NCBI RefSeq assembly: GCF_019038465.1
Contig: NZ_JAFKRH010000026.1
Span: 1-64,000 of the forward strand
Direction of reading: 5' to 3'
Source of the DNA: Synechococcus sp. CCY 0621
GTDB taxonomy: Bacteria; Cyanobacteriota; Cyanobacteriia; PCC-6307; Cyanobiaceae
DNA length: 64,000 nt
Of this stretch, positions 27,168 to 35,204 are shown piece after piece (within the stretch, counting starts at the first letter, position 1; each line of letters starts with the position of its first letter). Below the pieces are notes generated by a model. That model saw nothing but the letters and a program-made list of their open reading frames with translations. It did no database searches and was not told the origin of the DNA. Made by a program: the position numbers and the translations under genes.

Positions 27168-28706
27168 ATGACCTTCTCCATCAAGGAGTGGTGGGGCCAG
27201 CCCCACCGCGACATCCTCTCGGGCCTGGTGGTGGCCTTCGCCATGATTCCGGAGGCGATCGCCTTCTCCGGCATCGCCGGGGTGGACCCCAGCGTGGGCC
27301 TGTTCGGGGCCTTCCTGTTGTCGGTGACCCTGGCGGTGGTGGGGGGCCGCACGGCGATGATCACCTCCGCCACCGGCTCCACGGCCCTGCTGATGACGGG
27401 CCTGGTGCAGCAGGGTGAGCTGCTGGGCCAGGGGCTGGGCCTGCAATACCTGCTGGCGGCGGGACTGCTCACCGGGGTCTTCCAGATCGCCTGGGGCTAC
27501 CTGCGGCTGGCCCACCAGATGCGCTTCGTGCCGCAGCCGGTGATGGCGGGGTTCGTCAATGCCCTGGCGATCCTGATCCTGCTGGCCCAGCTGCCCCAGC
27601 TGGGGCTCGATGTCTTTCACCCGGAGACGGTGGTGGTCGAGGCCGCCCAGCTGCCGGCGGTGTGGGGACTGATGCTGCTCACCCTGGCGATCATCTACCT
27701 GCTGCCGCGCCTCACCCGGGTGGTGCCGTCGGCCCTGATCGCCATCCTGATCACCACCGGGATCTCGATCGGCCTGGGGCTTGATCTGCCCACGGTGGCC
27801 AGCCTGGGCACGCTGCCCGCGGGTCTACCCCGGTTCGCCCTGCCGCAGGTGCCCCTGAGTTTCGGCACCCTGGGCCTGGTCCTGCCCACGGCCCTGGCGA
27901 TCTCGCTGGTGGGGCTGATGGAGACCTTCCTCACCCAGGACATCCTCGACGACCTCACCGACCAGACCAGCCACAAGAACAGCGAGGCCCGGGGCCAGGG
28001 CATCGGCAACATCGTCAGTTCCCTGTTCGGCGGCATGGCCGGCTGCGCGTTGGTGGGCCAGTCGGTGATGAATGTGGGCTACGGCGGCCGCACGCGGCTG
28101 TCGACGCTGGCCTCGGGGGTGAGCCTGCTGGCGATGATCCTGCTGGCCCGTGACTGGGTGAACCAGATCCCGATGGCCACCCTGGTGGGCGTGATGGTGA
28201 TGATCGCCATCAACACCGCCAACATCGGTTCGATCACGGGGATCCGGCGGATTCCCAAGAGCGACACCGCCGTGATGCTGCTCACCGTGGGAATCACCGT
28301 GATCACCCACAACCTGGCGATCGGCCTGCTCGCCGGTGTGGCCCTGGCCGGAATCCTGTTCAGCCGCAAGGTGGCCAAGGTGATCGCTGTGGAGAGCCGC
28401 CTCGAGGGCGACGACCATCGCGTTTATGTGGTGCGCGGCCAGCTGTTCTTCGTGAGCAGCGTCTATTTCCGGGCGGGTTTCGAGATCCACGAACACCCGG
28501 CCCGGGTGACGATTGACATGGCCGACGCCCACATCTGGGACCAGAGCGGCGTCACCGCCCTCGATCAGGTGATCCGCCGGCTCAAGCTCGGTGGCAGCGT
28601 GGTGGAGGTGGTGCACCTGAACCGCGAGAGCACCGATCTGTTCGCCCGCATCGGCCAGGCCGAGGAAGCCGGTGGCGGCGGTGGAGCGCTCGGCTCGCTG
28701 CACTGA
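27168..28706 (+). CDS. SulP-family anion transporter with STAS domain
   Basis: A 512-residue membrane protein with about 10-12 spans: the family start [27 protein letters not shown], the [10 protein letters not shown] segment and the [22 protein letters not shown] helix pair. A short STAS domain follows from about residue 420 ([23 protein letters not shown]). SulP proteins move sulfate, bicarbonate or other anions, usually with Na+ or H+; BicA is the bicarbonate example in cyanobacteria, but this protein is not close enough by eye to call BicA. The 254 bases upstream hold no gene. Confidence 0.9.
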   Translation: MTFSIKEWWGQPHRDILSGLVVAFAMIPEAIAFSGIAGVDPSVGLFGAFLLSVTLAVVGGRTAMITSATGSTALLMTGLVQQGELLGQGLGLQYLLAAGLLTGVFQIAWGYLRLAHQMRFVPQPVMAGFVNALAILILLAQLPQLGLDVFHPETVVVEAAQLPAVWGLMLLTLAIIYLLPRLTRVVPSALIAILITTGISIGLGLDLPTVASLGTLPAGLPRFALPQVPLSFGTLGLVLPTALAISLVGLMETFLTQDILDDLTDQTSHKNSEARGQGIGNIVSSLFGGMAGCALVGQSVMNVGYGGRTRLSTLASGVSLLAMILLARDWVNQIPMATLVGVMVMIAINTANIGSITGIRRIPKSDTAVMLLTVGITVITHNLAIGLLAGVALAGILFSRKVAKVIAVESRLEGDDHRVYVVRGQLFFVSSVYFRAGFEIHEHPARVTIDMADAHIWDQSGVTALDQVIRRLKLGGSVVEVVHLNRESTDLFARIGQAEEAGGGGGALGSLH

Positions 28707-28728
28707 GTCAGCCTGGAGGGCCCTATTT

Positions 28729-28764
28729 GGGAATCGTGTAGGTGTTGCCCCGCTCACTGCGCAC
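28729..28764. repeat. 36-bp direct repeat, copy 1: duplicated 3' end of the gene at 29383
   Basis: This copy differs by one base from 29389-29424, exactly 660 bp away. Read on the minus strand it encodes VRSERGNTYTIPK and a stop, a near copy of the end of the intact secreted-protein gene (VRSERGNTYSIPY). Sequence on either side is unrelated, so this is a remnant and not a gene. Confidence 0.9.
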
Positions 28765-28919
28765 GACGACGCCAAGGAACATTGCCCACGAGAACCAGGG
28801 GCAATTGTGGATTGCTCATGGCGAAAGGATGGGCTTCGCGAAAGATTCTTTGTGAGGAAGCACCTGACCTTTGCCATCACCAGGCCGCAGAGAGCATGGG
28901 CCCCATGAGACCCATGGCA

Positions 28920-29216
28920 TCAGTGGACTGGAGGGGGCGGCTCAGGTGAGTGGAATGACTTGGACGTTGTCTTCGCCCTCAGCGGGAACCTCTCGGGATG
29001 GCGTATCGACTCAACGGACAAATCAACGTCTAGATCAGGCCAATAGAGATGGTCGGCCGTGGGTCGCAGGACGTTGATGATCTGCTGAATCGTAGCCGCT
29101 TTGAACCAAGGAAACTCGGCATAAGGAAGGGCCAGCTCCTCATCATCAATAAGCATCCAGATGCAATGGCCAGAAACATTCGTGACCTCAGCCCCCAAAG
29201 TGGTTGTTCCAGGCAT
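28920..29216 (-). CDS. DUF2442-family protein
   Basis: A 98-residue small protein: EVTNVSGHCIWMLIDDEELALPYAEFPWFKAATIQQIINV followed by HHLYWPD-type sequence (HLYWPDLDVDLSVESIRHPERFP), the pattern of DUF2442. These genes usually sit behind a DUF4160 gene, in pairs treated as probable toxin-antitoxin-like modules, although the mechanism is not established. Its ATG at 29216 overlaps the last codons of the DUF4160 remnant in another frame, the normal arrangement for the pair. Flanked by the two copies of the 36-bp repeat. Confidence 0.85.
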   Translation of the reverse strand: MPGTTTLGAEVTNVSGHCIWMLIDDEELALPYAEFPWFKAATIQQIINVLRPTADHLYWPDLDVDLSVESIRHPERFPLRAKTTSKSFHSPEPPPPVH

Positions 29217-29280
29217 CGATGATCTCCTGCTGGTGTAACTCAACTAACCGTAAAAGAAGAAAAGCCGAAATTCGCCATCC
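29188..29280 (-). pseudogene. Remnant of a DUF4160 gene
   Basis: The frame ending at 29188 encodes LRLVELHQQEIIDAWNNHFGG, closely like the C-terminus of DUF4160 proteins, and overlaps the DUF2442 start as usual for this pair. Just upstream, in frame, stands WRISAF, like a DUF4160 N-terminus. The middle of the domain, with its histidine-rich core, is missing, so an internal deletion is likely. The remaining upstream frame has no family similarity. Confidence 0.5.
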
Positions 29281-29382
29281 CGGAAGACGGTTGGTGACAA
29301 TGGCGCTCCCGAGCTTCATTAACAGAATAGCCCTGCTGCCACGAGCAGGCGAACTTGACCGTTGCCCAATGGCCAACCGAAT

Positions 29383-29739
29383 TCAATAGGGAATCGAGTA
29401 GGTGTTGCCCCGCTCACTGCGCACCAGGAAGACGGAGGCGGTCTGCCGGTAGGTGGCCAGGGTGGTCCGGCCATTGCTGGGCTCGGTGATCAGCAACTTG
29501 CCGCATTCCTCCTGATCCCCTTGGCCGCAGGTCCAGGGCTCGCCCACCTTCTCCATCTCGATCTGCTTGCCGTCGGAGCGGAAGGTGACCGTGAACGAGG
29601 TGGAGCCGCCCGCGACCAGGCAGGCTTCGGCGCGGCCGTTGAAGCTGCAGGTCTGCCAGGCGGCCTGGGCCTGGGCCGCCGGGATTGGCGGGATCAGCAG
29701 AGCGGCAACGGCACACAGGGCCACCAGGGGGGATCGCAT
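29383..29739 (-). CDS. Secreted small hypothetical protein
   Basis: A 118-residue protein with a clear Sec signal peptide (MRSPLVALCAVAALLIPPIPAAQAQA, cleavage after AQA). The mature part of about 93 residues is beta-rich, with four cysteines (TCSFNGRAEAC and WTCGQGDQEEC) that could form two disulfides. I do not recognise the family. Its last 36 bases are repeated at 28729, suggesting that the stretch between was inserted by a process that copied the gene's end. Confidence 0.75.
   Translation of the reverse strand: MRSPLVALCAVAALLIPPIPAAQAQAAWQTCSFNGRAEACLVAGGSTSFTVTFRSDGKQIEMEKVGEPWTCGQGDQEECGKLLITEPSNGRTTLATYRQTASVFLVRSERGNTYSIPY
29389..29424. repeat. 36-bp direct repeat, copy 2 (inside the 3' end of the secreted-protein gene)
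   Basis: Partner of 28729-28764 with a single mismatch. It contains the last coding bases of the intact gene and marks one edge of the 624-bp stretch that carries the DUF2442 module. Confidence 0.9.
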
Positions 29740-29813
29740 CGGGCAGGGGCACCGGGAGGATCCACTCTCGTCCCCTCGGTGCCCAGGGCTGCCCCCATTG
29801 ATGCGGAGGCACG

Positions 29814-30161
29814 TCACCGCTCAAGGCCACCTGCACGCAGGATCTCGACCAACACATCCAAGGCCTCAGACATTTTCACAGGATTCAGCCGGCCGGCCAC
29901 TCCAGAAACGATCGAAGAATTCGCAGTGAACAACTTTCCGATGCGCACAAAGCTCTCACGCTTGAGCCCACCTTCGGCAAAGTCACTGTCCGAAAGAGGA
30001 ATCGCGAGCCTGTCTGCGTAGGACTTGCTTGTGATCTGACACAGCACAAAGTCTCCCATTCCAACATCTGCAATGACCAAGGCCGGCCTGCGCTTGGCTT
30101 GCGAGAGGTCGGAATAGGGAAAAGGGATGAGTACGACGTCCCCTATTGCAGGTGGGCCCAT
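29814..30161 (-). CDS. MazF/PemK-type mRNA interferase toxin
   Basis: The 115-residue protein has the CcdB/MazF fold pattern: IGDVVLIPFPYSDLSQAKRRPALVI with the catalytic-region Arg, VLCQITSK, and SFVRIGKLFTANSSIV in the third motif. Family members cut mRNA at short sites when freed from their antitoxin. It overlaps the upstream antitoxin-like gene by 19 bases, typical of a coupled toxin-antitoxin pair. Confidence 0.85.
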   Translation of the reverse strand: MGPPAIGDVVLIPFPYSDLSQAKRRPALVIADVGMGDFVLCQITSKSYADRLAIPLSDSDFAEGGLKRESFVRIGKLFTANSSIVSGVAGRLNPVKMSEALDVLVEILRAGGLER

Positions 30162-30352
30162 GCAGCTTCCTCTTCTGAGTTCAGCCAGTCGGCCGCCAGG
30201 GCCGTTTCACTCAAGACAACTCCGCTGATGACAGAGTCAGGGTCGTCACCGGGAACTGAAACGAACACCTTCGCCCCCGCCTTCAGATGGACAGGACTCT
30301 GGATTCTGATACGCCCATCTTTTTCAACGACAGCCTCAAATGTGTTTTCCAT
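30143..30352 (-). CDS. Antitoxin of the MazEF-like pair
   Basis: A 69-residue protein with an N-terminal AbrB/MazE-like beta domain (MENTFEAVVEKDGRIRIQSPVHLKAGAKVFVSVPG) and a C-terminal acidic and tryptophan-containing tail (ADWLNSEEEAAWAHLQ) that would thread into the toxin. It precedes and overlaps the MazF-like gene, so it is probably the autorepressor of the pair. Confidence 0.8.
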   Translation of the reverse strand: MENTFEAVVEKDGRIRIQSPVHLKAGAKVFVSVPGDDPDSVISGVVLSETALAADWLNSEEEAAWAHLQ

Positions 30353-30485
30353 AGGAATGGTTCAAATGTCCTACGTCAGCGTTCATTCAGCATAGCTCCA
30401 ATCTTGTCGGTGTGAAAGCAAGTCTCAGCAACCACAGCCTCACAGCTCAACAGCACAGCCCAAGGTCCCGAATCAAGCCAAACCG

Positions 30486-30767
30486 TCACGAAGGATTGAT
30501 TCCGAAATCAGCCAGGTAAACAGGGTTGGATGACAGATCAGCGGGCCCGCCTTCGCAACAGCCCACGAGATCGGCCAACAGATCAGCCGCGGAGGGTTGG
30601 GCCGCGTCCTCCACGCCCTGCTCTGAGGATTCGAGATACACCGTCAACGCGCGTCGAACCAATTCGGACTTGCTGAGCCGGCGCCGTTGGGCCTGCTCGG
30701 TGAGCTGCGCATCAAGGGCCCCGCCCCGCTCAACCCCCCAACCCCCGACAAGCCCGCAACACCACAT
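30486..30767 (-). pseudogene. 5'-truncated ribbon-helix-helix (CopG/VapB-type) antitoxin gene
   Basis: From ALDAQLTEQAQRRRLSKSELVRRALTVYL onward this is a ribbon-helix-helix protein, followed by DLLADLVGCCEGGPADLSSNP, the toxin-binding tail of VapB-like antitoxins. The DNA-binding beta strand and start codon that should precede ALDAQL are gone: upstream codons read GWGVERGG and lie in the end of the peptidase gene at 30730. No PIN toxin follows. The listed ATG at 30767 is just the first available start. A junction near 30722 is likely. Confidence 0.6.
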
Positions 30768-31815
30768 CGGCGCAGCGGCCGTAGATGGCGGCCCGCCAGG
30801 CGGGGCTGTCGATCAGGAAGGCGTCGCGCACCTGGCGGCGGATCGACTCGCGGTGGGGGGTGGGGCGATCGGGCACGGCGTGCAGCCAGGCATCGGCGCG
30901 CAGGGCCGCCAGCACCTGATCGATCGGTCGGGTGCCGAACTCCAGGGCCAGGACGGTGAGCTCCACCGCAGGGAGCTTTCGGCGCAGAAACACCGGTACC
31001 GACCCCGACACCACCGACGAGCTGGACGGGCCCTGGCCGGGCCGGGTGACCTCCGGGCCATACCAACGCTGCAGCCGCTCCCAGTCGTCGCCTGAGCTGC
31101 CGCTGCCGATCAGCTCCCCGTAGCCCCAGGGGCCCAGGCCGGTGTGCAGGTCGATCACCGCCAGGCGGCGGCATGCCGGGCCCAGGTGGTCGGTGAGGAT
31201 CGTCTCCAGGGTGGACAGCGACCAGCTGGGGCGGCTGCCGCCGTAGAAGAGGCCGGTGGGATGGGTGTACTGACCGCGCTGCAGCGCCGCCTGGTAGGCG
31301 GCCATCCCGTGCCCAGTGATGAAGGTCTCCAGCAGGGCGTCGGCCCGTTGCCGCTCGGGCCCGTCCCAGTCGCCGGGCAGCAGGGCGTCGTGGAGGGCGT
31401 CGTAGGCGGGGTTCTCGGGCAGGGGGCCGCGGAAGTCGAGGCCGTTGCGGTTGAGATCGATGTTGTGTTCGTTGCCGCGGCGCAGCCAGGCGAAGCCATG
31501 GGGGTTGAGGGCATGGATCAGCAGCGCCCCGCCGCCGGCCGGCAGGGCGCCGTGGAGTTCATCCAGCAGAACGCCCACCTGGCAACCGGATCCGGCCAGG
31601 CCCTCCACGCCGTGGGTACCGGAAATCAGCAGCAGCAGGGACTCGGGCTCGGCGGGACCCAGGGCCGCCGCATCGATGGCGAGCGGCTCGCCAGCCGGGC
31701 CGCGGTGATCGGGCAGGACATGGCTGCTGAGCCGGGCGCAGGCGCCAACGGCGGCGGCCAGGAACGCCTCACGGGCCGAGCGGTAGTCGGGGCGGAAGAA
31801 GTCGCTGGTGGCCAT
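30730..31815 (-). CDS. DUF2817 / M14-like zinc peptidase-like protein
   Basis: The 361-residue protein has the DUF2817 pattern, a branch of the M14 carboxypeptidase clan: SGTHGVEGLAGSGCQ supplies the first His and Glu, NEHNIDLNRNGLDF follows, and the second metal His is in IDLHTGLGPWGYGE. A late VLALEFGT strand may supply the catalytic glutamate. The substrate is unknown. The 3' end overlaps the broken RHH gene by 38 bases, so its own C-terminus may have been altered at the same junction. Confidence 0.85.
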   Translation of the reverse strand: MATSDFFRPDYRSAREAFLAAAVGACARLSSHVLPDHRGPAGEPLAIDAAALGPAEPESLLLLISGTHGVEGLAGSGCQVGVLLDELHGALPAGGGALLIHALNPHGFAWLRRGNEHNIDLNRNGLDFRGPLPENPAYDALHDALLPGDWDGPERQRADALLETFITGHGMAAYQAALQRGQYTHPTGLFYGGSRPSWSLSTLETILTDHLGPACRRLAVIDLHTGLGPWGYGELIGSGSSGDDWERLQRWYGPEVTRPGQGPSSSSVVSGSVPVFLRRKLPAVELTVLALEFGTRPIDQVLAALRADAWLHAVPDRPTPHRESIRRQVRDAFLIDSPAWRAAIYGRCADVVLRACRGLGG

Positions 31816-32118
31816 GGGGGAGGGTGCGGGGCCGTGGGGGATGAAAACTGGTGGTCGTGGTTGGGGTCACCGCGTAGATGCCGGACCAGCGATAGGAATC
31901 GAAGTCAAAGCCCGGCAGAAACAGTGGGCCTCCGCAAGCCTCCACTAGACCCAACCGCCGCGGCATAAGAATGGCAACTGCATTCCTACTCGCGGGACGC
32001 GGTAGGGGAATCGCAAATTCGCTTCTCTGCGCTGCCCAGATTGGAAGACGAGAACTTTAGAACATGATCAGGGTATCTGCAGAGGGCTGTCTACTCTAGG
32101 GGGTTGCCAAAATGCCTA
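31816..32118. other. Intergenic stretch at the left edge of the AT-richer island
   Basis: About 300 bases with no convincing gene. A minus-strand frame at 31769-31966 (MPRRLGLVEACGGPLFL onward) has no family I recognise and runs into the peptidase start. Base composition changes here from GC-rich to AT-richer, so the island edge is probably at 31960-32100. No tRNA or perfect repeat was seen. Confidence 0.5.
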
Positions 32119-32802
32119 TTACTTCACAGCCTCAAGGAAAGCTGACCAGAGATCATCTGCAATTTGCATTGGTCGCCATGAGTTAACCACTGCAGAACAG
32201 TTTGCGCGTATCTCACACGTACCCCTTGAGTCTCCATCGGTAAACTCAAGTGTTGCGCAAGAAATCAAAGGCTCTCTTCCAGAGAGAAAACGGCTTGCGT
32301 CTTGCCTAACATCTCCTTGGCCACTGAAGCGTATCGCTGCTCTCGTGGCACGTCCTACGGTCACGTCGGAGAGCAACACATCTTGGACCACAACATCGAA
32401 CTCACGACGCGACCACTGATTCAACCAAGTTCGTACATCAATTTGTGGCGTCTCAAGATTCATTCCCATCAGCCCCCGCAACTCAGAAAAGAAACCCTTT
32501 AAACTACGTGGAGGGTCAGTAAGGCGAAGCGCCAACGGATATCGCATAAGTTGAAATTTTACGAGGTTAAAATGAATTGTTGAATATTTATACACTCCAC
32601 CTAGGGGAGAGACGGCTTCCACATCGGCATGAAGTTCCTCGACGAATTCGCCTTCGATGCGTGTTGAATGGACTTTCTCGAGGCGGAAACCTGTCGGATT
32701 ACCTTCGCTGTAAGGCAAGGCCAACATCTTCATTGAAACTTCCACAAAGTCAATATCCTTATCTTTTAGGGCTAAGAGATACCACCTAAAGCGACGCTTC
32801 AT
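32119..32802 (-). CDS. Unrecognised protein, third gene of a three-gene island operon
   Basis: A 227-residue soluble protein, no signal or membrane helix, starting MKRRFRWYLLALKDKDIDFVEVSMKML. It looks beta-rich with regular alternating strands (AVSPLGGVYKYSTIHFNLVKFQ; VVVQDVLLSDVTVGRATRAAIRF). No motif suggests an enzyme. It starts 11 bases after the 379-residue gene and shares its AT-rich codon use, so it belongs to the same transcript. I do not recognise the family. Confidence 0.7.
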   Translation of the reverse strand: MKRRFRWYLLALKDKDIDFVEVSMKMLALPYSEGNPTGFRLEKVHSTRIEGEFVEELHADVEAVSPLGGVYKYSTIHFNLVKFQLMRYPLALRLTDPPRSLKGFFSELRGLMGMNLETPQIDVRTWLNQWSRREFDVVVQDVLLSDVTVGRATRAAIRFSGQGDVRQDASRFLSGREPLISCATLEFTDGDSRGTCEIRANCSAVVNSWRPMQIADDLWSAFLEAVK

Positions 32803-32813
32803 TTCAGCTTCTC

Positions 32814-33953
32814 CTATACACCAACCATATCCACTGTGTTCGGCACAGGGATGGCGAAGGCGTGCTCAAGTTTGGCTGCGATCAGGTGAGCCGAATCCTC
32901 AAGGGCTCGACTCAACTCACGAATTTCACCAGCTGACGGACGTTGCGATGTCTTGTAGAATCCACCACTCTCCTTCTTCCGCAACACGTTTTTCACAATA
33001 TAAACGAACTGGTGTGCTGCGGCTGAATCCCGAAACTGAGCTTCGATCTCAAACCGATCACCAGAAGTTGAATCTGCCAACCATGAGGCCTTATAGACGA
33101 AGAAGGCAGTCTGAGTGTTCTGAAACTCGGCACTCTCGAAGACTTCATCACCTTCGAAAACAGCCTTGTGTATAAGACCTGCCGTGAGAAGTTCCTCAGC
33201 ACTTTCGGAGTCTTCCTCTGAGTCCTCTTCACCGGCATCGGCTCCCAATGGAGTCGATGCCATATCTCGGCAAACGCCAACCTTGGTCACGCTATACGGT
33301 ACGAGTCCCTGAGTCTGCTTAATTAGCTCGACCCAGAACTTTGTACGCGCACCTCGGTCTACGATTCCAGACAGTGAGATCGGGATGATCGGAATGGGGG
33401 TTGCCGATCTACTTTCAAGTTTCTGGACTAACTTCTCGGCGATTTCCTTCGCCTTGGGATTCGCGGTATGCCGAATTGTATACTCGCCAGTCGATGTCGG
33501 CTCAACCTGGAGTGTAACCTCATTTTCTGTGCGCTGCCTCAATGAAGACTTTCGGTGATTGAGTTCTGTGTAGCCAACTTTGATTTCCAAGCAGTCATCC
33601 TTTTTGGTGACCAACCATTGTTCGTCCTTATCTGTCCTTGCCTTCTGCAGATCTGTGATCGTGTCAGCGAAAGTGTTCGCATGAGCACTAGTATTGATTC
33701 GTACTGACGTTGTGCGTTGCGCCCTCCCTGGAGATTCAATCTGATCGCATAGATCCTGCAGCTGACTTTGAGAAAATGGCAGCGTCGAGAGAAACTGAAT
33801 AATGTCTACCCTATCTTCTGCGGGTGAAAGGATTATGCCTCTTCTGAGGGCAAGTTCTAGAAGGCGGGTCTTGCTAAACCGCTTGATCTCTGGCTCAATG
33901 AGATCAAAAATGTCGGCATCTGTCGCGAAGTATAAGGGCTTAGATGTAGTCAA
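32814..33953 (-). CDS. Unrecognised protein, second gene of the island operon
   Basis: A 379-residue protein. The first 75 residues look like a small helical domain (IFDLIEPEIKRFSKTRLLELALRRG, then VDIIQFLSTLPFSQSQLQDLCDQI), possibly DNA- or protein-binding. The middle is charged and beta-rich, with the block PIIPISLSGIVDRGARTKFWVELIKQTQGL. An acidic linker (EEDSEEDSESAEE) follows, then a last beta-rich domain ending near residue 330. The start is TTG at 33953, overlapping the stop of the nuclease-like gene (TTGA), so it is translationally coupled. Function unknown. Confidence 0.7.
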   Translation of the reverse strand: MTTSKPLYFATDADIFDLIEPEIKRFSKTRLLELALRRGIILSPAEDRVDIIQFLSTLPFSQSQLQDLCDQIESPGRAQRTTSVRINTSAHANTFADTITDLQKARTDKDEQWLVTKKDDCLEIKVGYTELNHRKSSLRQRTENEVTLQVEPTSTGEYTIRHTANPKAKEIAEKLVQKLESRSATPIPIIPISLSGIVDRGARTKFWVELIKQTQGLVPYSVTKVGVCRDMASTPLGADAGEEDSEEDSESAEELLTAGLIHKAVFEGDEVFESAEFQNTQTAFFVYKASWLADSTSGDRFEIEAQFRDSAAAHQFVYIVKNVLRKKESGGFYKTSQRPSAGEIRELSRALEDSAHLIAAKLEHAFAIPVPNTVDMVGV

Positions 33954-34942
33954 CGTTCCCCCATCCCAATTTCAACCTCGCTGAACTGTGGGACAATGCC
34001 GGATAGGGCTCGATACTTAATAATCTCAAGTCTCTGCCTCATCTCTTTGACACCATGGAACTGTTGCGAAACGTACGTATCGACGGCTTGGCTAAATTGT
34101 GCTGCGGCTTCCTTGTCAGGGCGCGCAATACAGACAGTGACCTCATCAGCGTGCTGAAGAATTTGAAATCGGAAAAGACCATCGATAAGATAGATAAACT
34201 CTCGAAAGTCGGCGCCCGGCCCTCTATAGTAGACAGTATACTTGGTCTCAATGCTTCTGCCATTTGGCATCTGGTATCGAACGATCTGGTAAGGGCTAAG
34301 AAGCATTTCAAGGGTAGCCGCACGATTTTCACTTTTTCGTGCCTTCACTCTCACCAAGTCCGGGTAGAAGAACTCTAGGTCTTCGCTTGATAACGGATAG
34401 CGTTGGACTCCTCGCTGCATTTTCATGTCATGAGCCAGATTGTTTATGTACAGGACATCTTCTGGCCCCATTACGAATACCCTTCGGCCCCGCCTAAGTT
34501 CATGTGATACTCCTTCCATAGCCTGGGCAAGGGTGGCGCGGAAATTCTTATCATAGTTTGCGTCGTGGTTGTATATAAACAATAACCCAACTACTTCGCA
34601 GTTAATGCCTGGCTCTACGTATCGCCGCTGGAACTCTCCAGAGAGATTGGCACATTCAGTTGCAAGAAGTAAGCTTTTGATGGCGGTCCGCAAACTTGCC
34701 TTAGTAAGAGAGCCAGCTGCATAGCTCTTCAGATCCGTAGTCACGTAGGTTCGGACATCGGCCTCAGCATAGGGATTAGAATAGTGAAAGACTACGTCAG
34801 AAGGGTGCGTAAGCTTGTCATGTGTTTGATCAACACATTCCCAGTTTTGATCGCGCGGCCCCGTAGCCTTCCATCCGAATTCGACTAAGCAGTCGCTGTG
34901 AACTCGCTCCGCCATGGCGGAAATGTTTATGGTTTCCGACAT
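33950..34942 (-). CDS. Putative PD-(D/E)xK-fold nuclease-like protein, first gene of the island operon
   Basis: A 330-residue protein from ATG 34942. Near the N-terminus stand E21 in a helix (VHSDCLVEFGW), D49 in HPSDVVFHY and D70-L-K72 in TYVTTDLKSYA, followed by a helix. That order and spacing is the PD-(D/E)xK restriction-endonuclease core. The middle has YNHDANYDKNFRATLAQAM and GRRVFVMGPEDVLYINNLAHDM; the C-terminus is beta-rich. The fold call is inference from motif pattern only. It is transcribed first in the three-gene unit and is followed directly by the coupled partner. ATG 34993 upstream is possible but adds a non-conserved stretch. Confidence 0.6.
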   Translation of the reverse strand: MSETINISAMAERVHSDCLVEFGWKATGPRDQNWECVDQTHDKLTHPSDVVFHYSNPYAEADVRTYVTTDLKSYAAGSLTKASLRTAIKSLLLATECANLSGEFQRRYVEPGINCEVVGLLFIYNHDANYDKNFRATLAQAMEGVSHELRRGRRVFVMGPEDVLYINNLAHDMKMQRGVQRYPLSSEDLEFFYPDLVRVKARKSENRAATLEMLLSPYQIVRYQMPNGRSIETKYTVYYRGPGADFREFIYLIDGLFRFQILQHADEVTVCIARPDKEAAAQFSQAVDTYVSQQFHGVKEMRQRLEIIKYRALSGIVPQFSEVEIGMGER

Positions 34943-35204
34943 TTGAAGGCTACGAGCTGTCGATCTCGAACTGCAAACACAGAAATAGCGCACCGGCGTG
35001 CATCATGCAAGACCATTCGTCAAAGGAGCGTCTAGTGCACGATGGGGTGGTGGCAGAAAGCACCTGAAGCCAATAGTTGGTTCAATCCCTTCCAACCCAA
35101 CCCATGAATGGCAGGCATGAGGCTTCAAGTAGACATCTCATCGGATTTAGCGGCCTGTCTACTCGACGTGAGTGCTATGCGAACATCATTGCCTAGAAGC
35201 AGTT

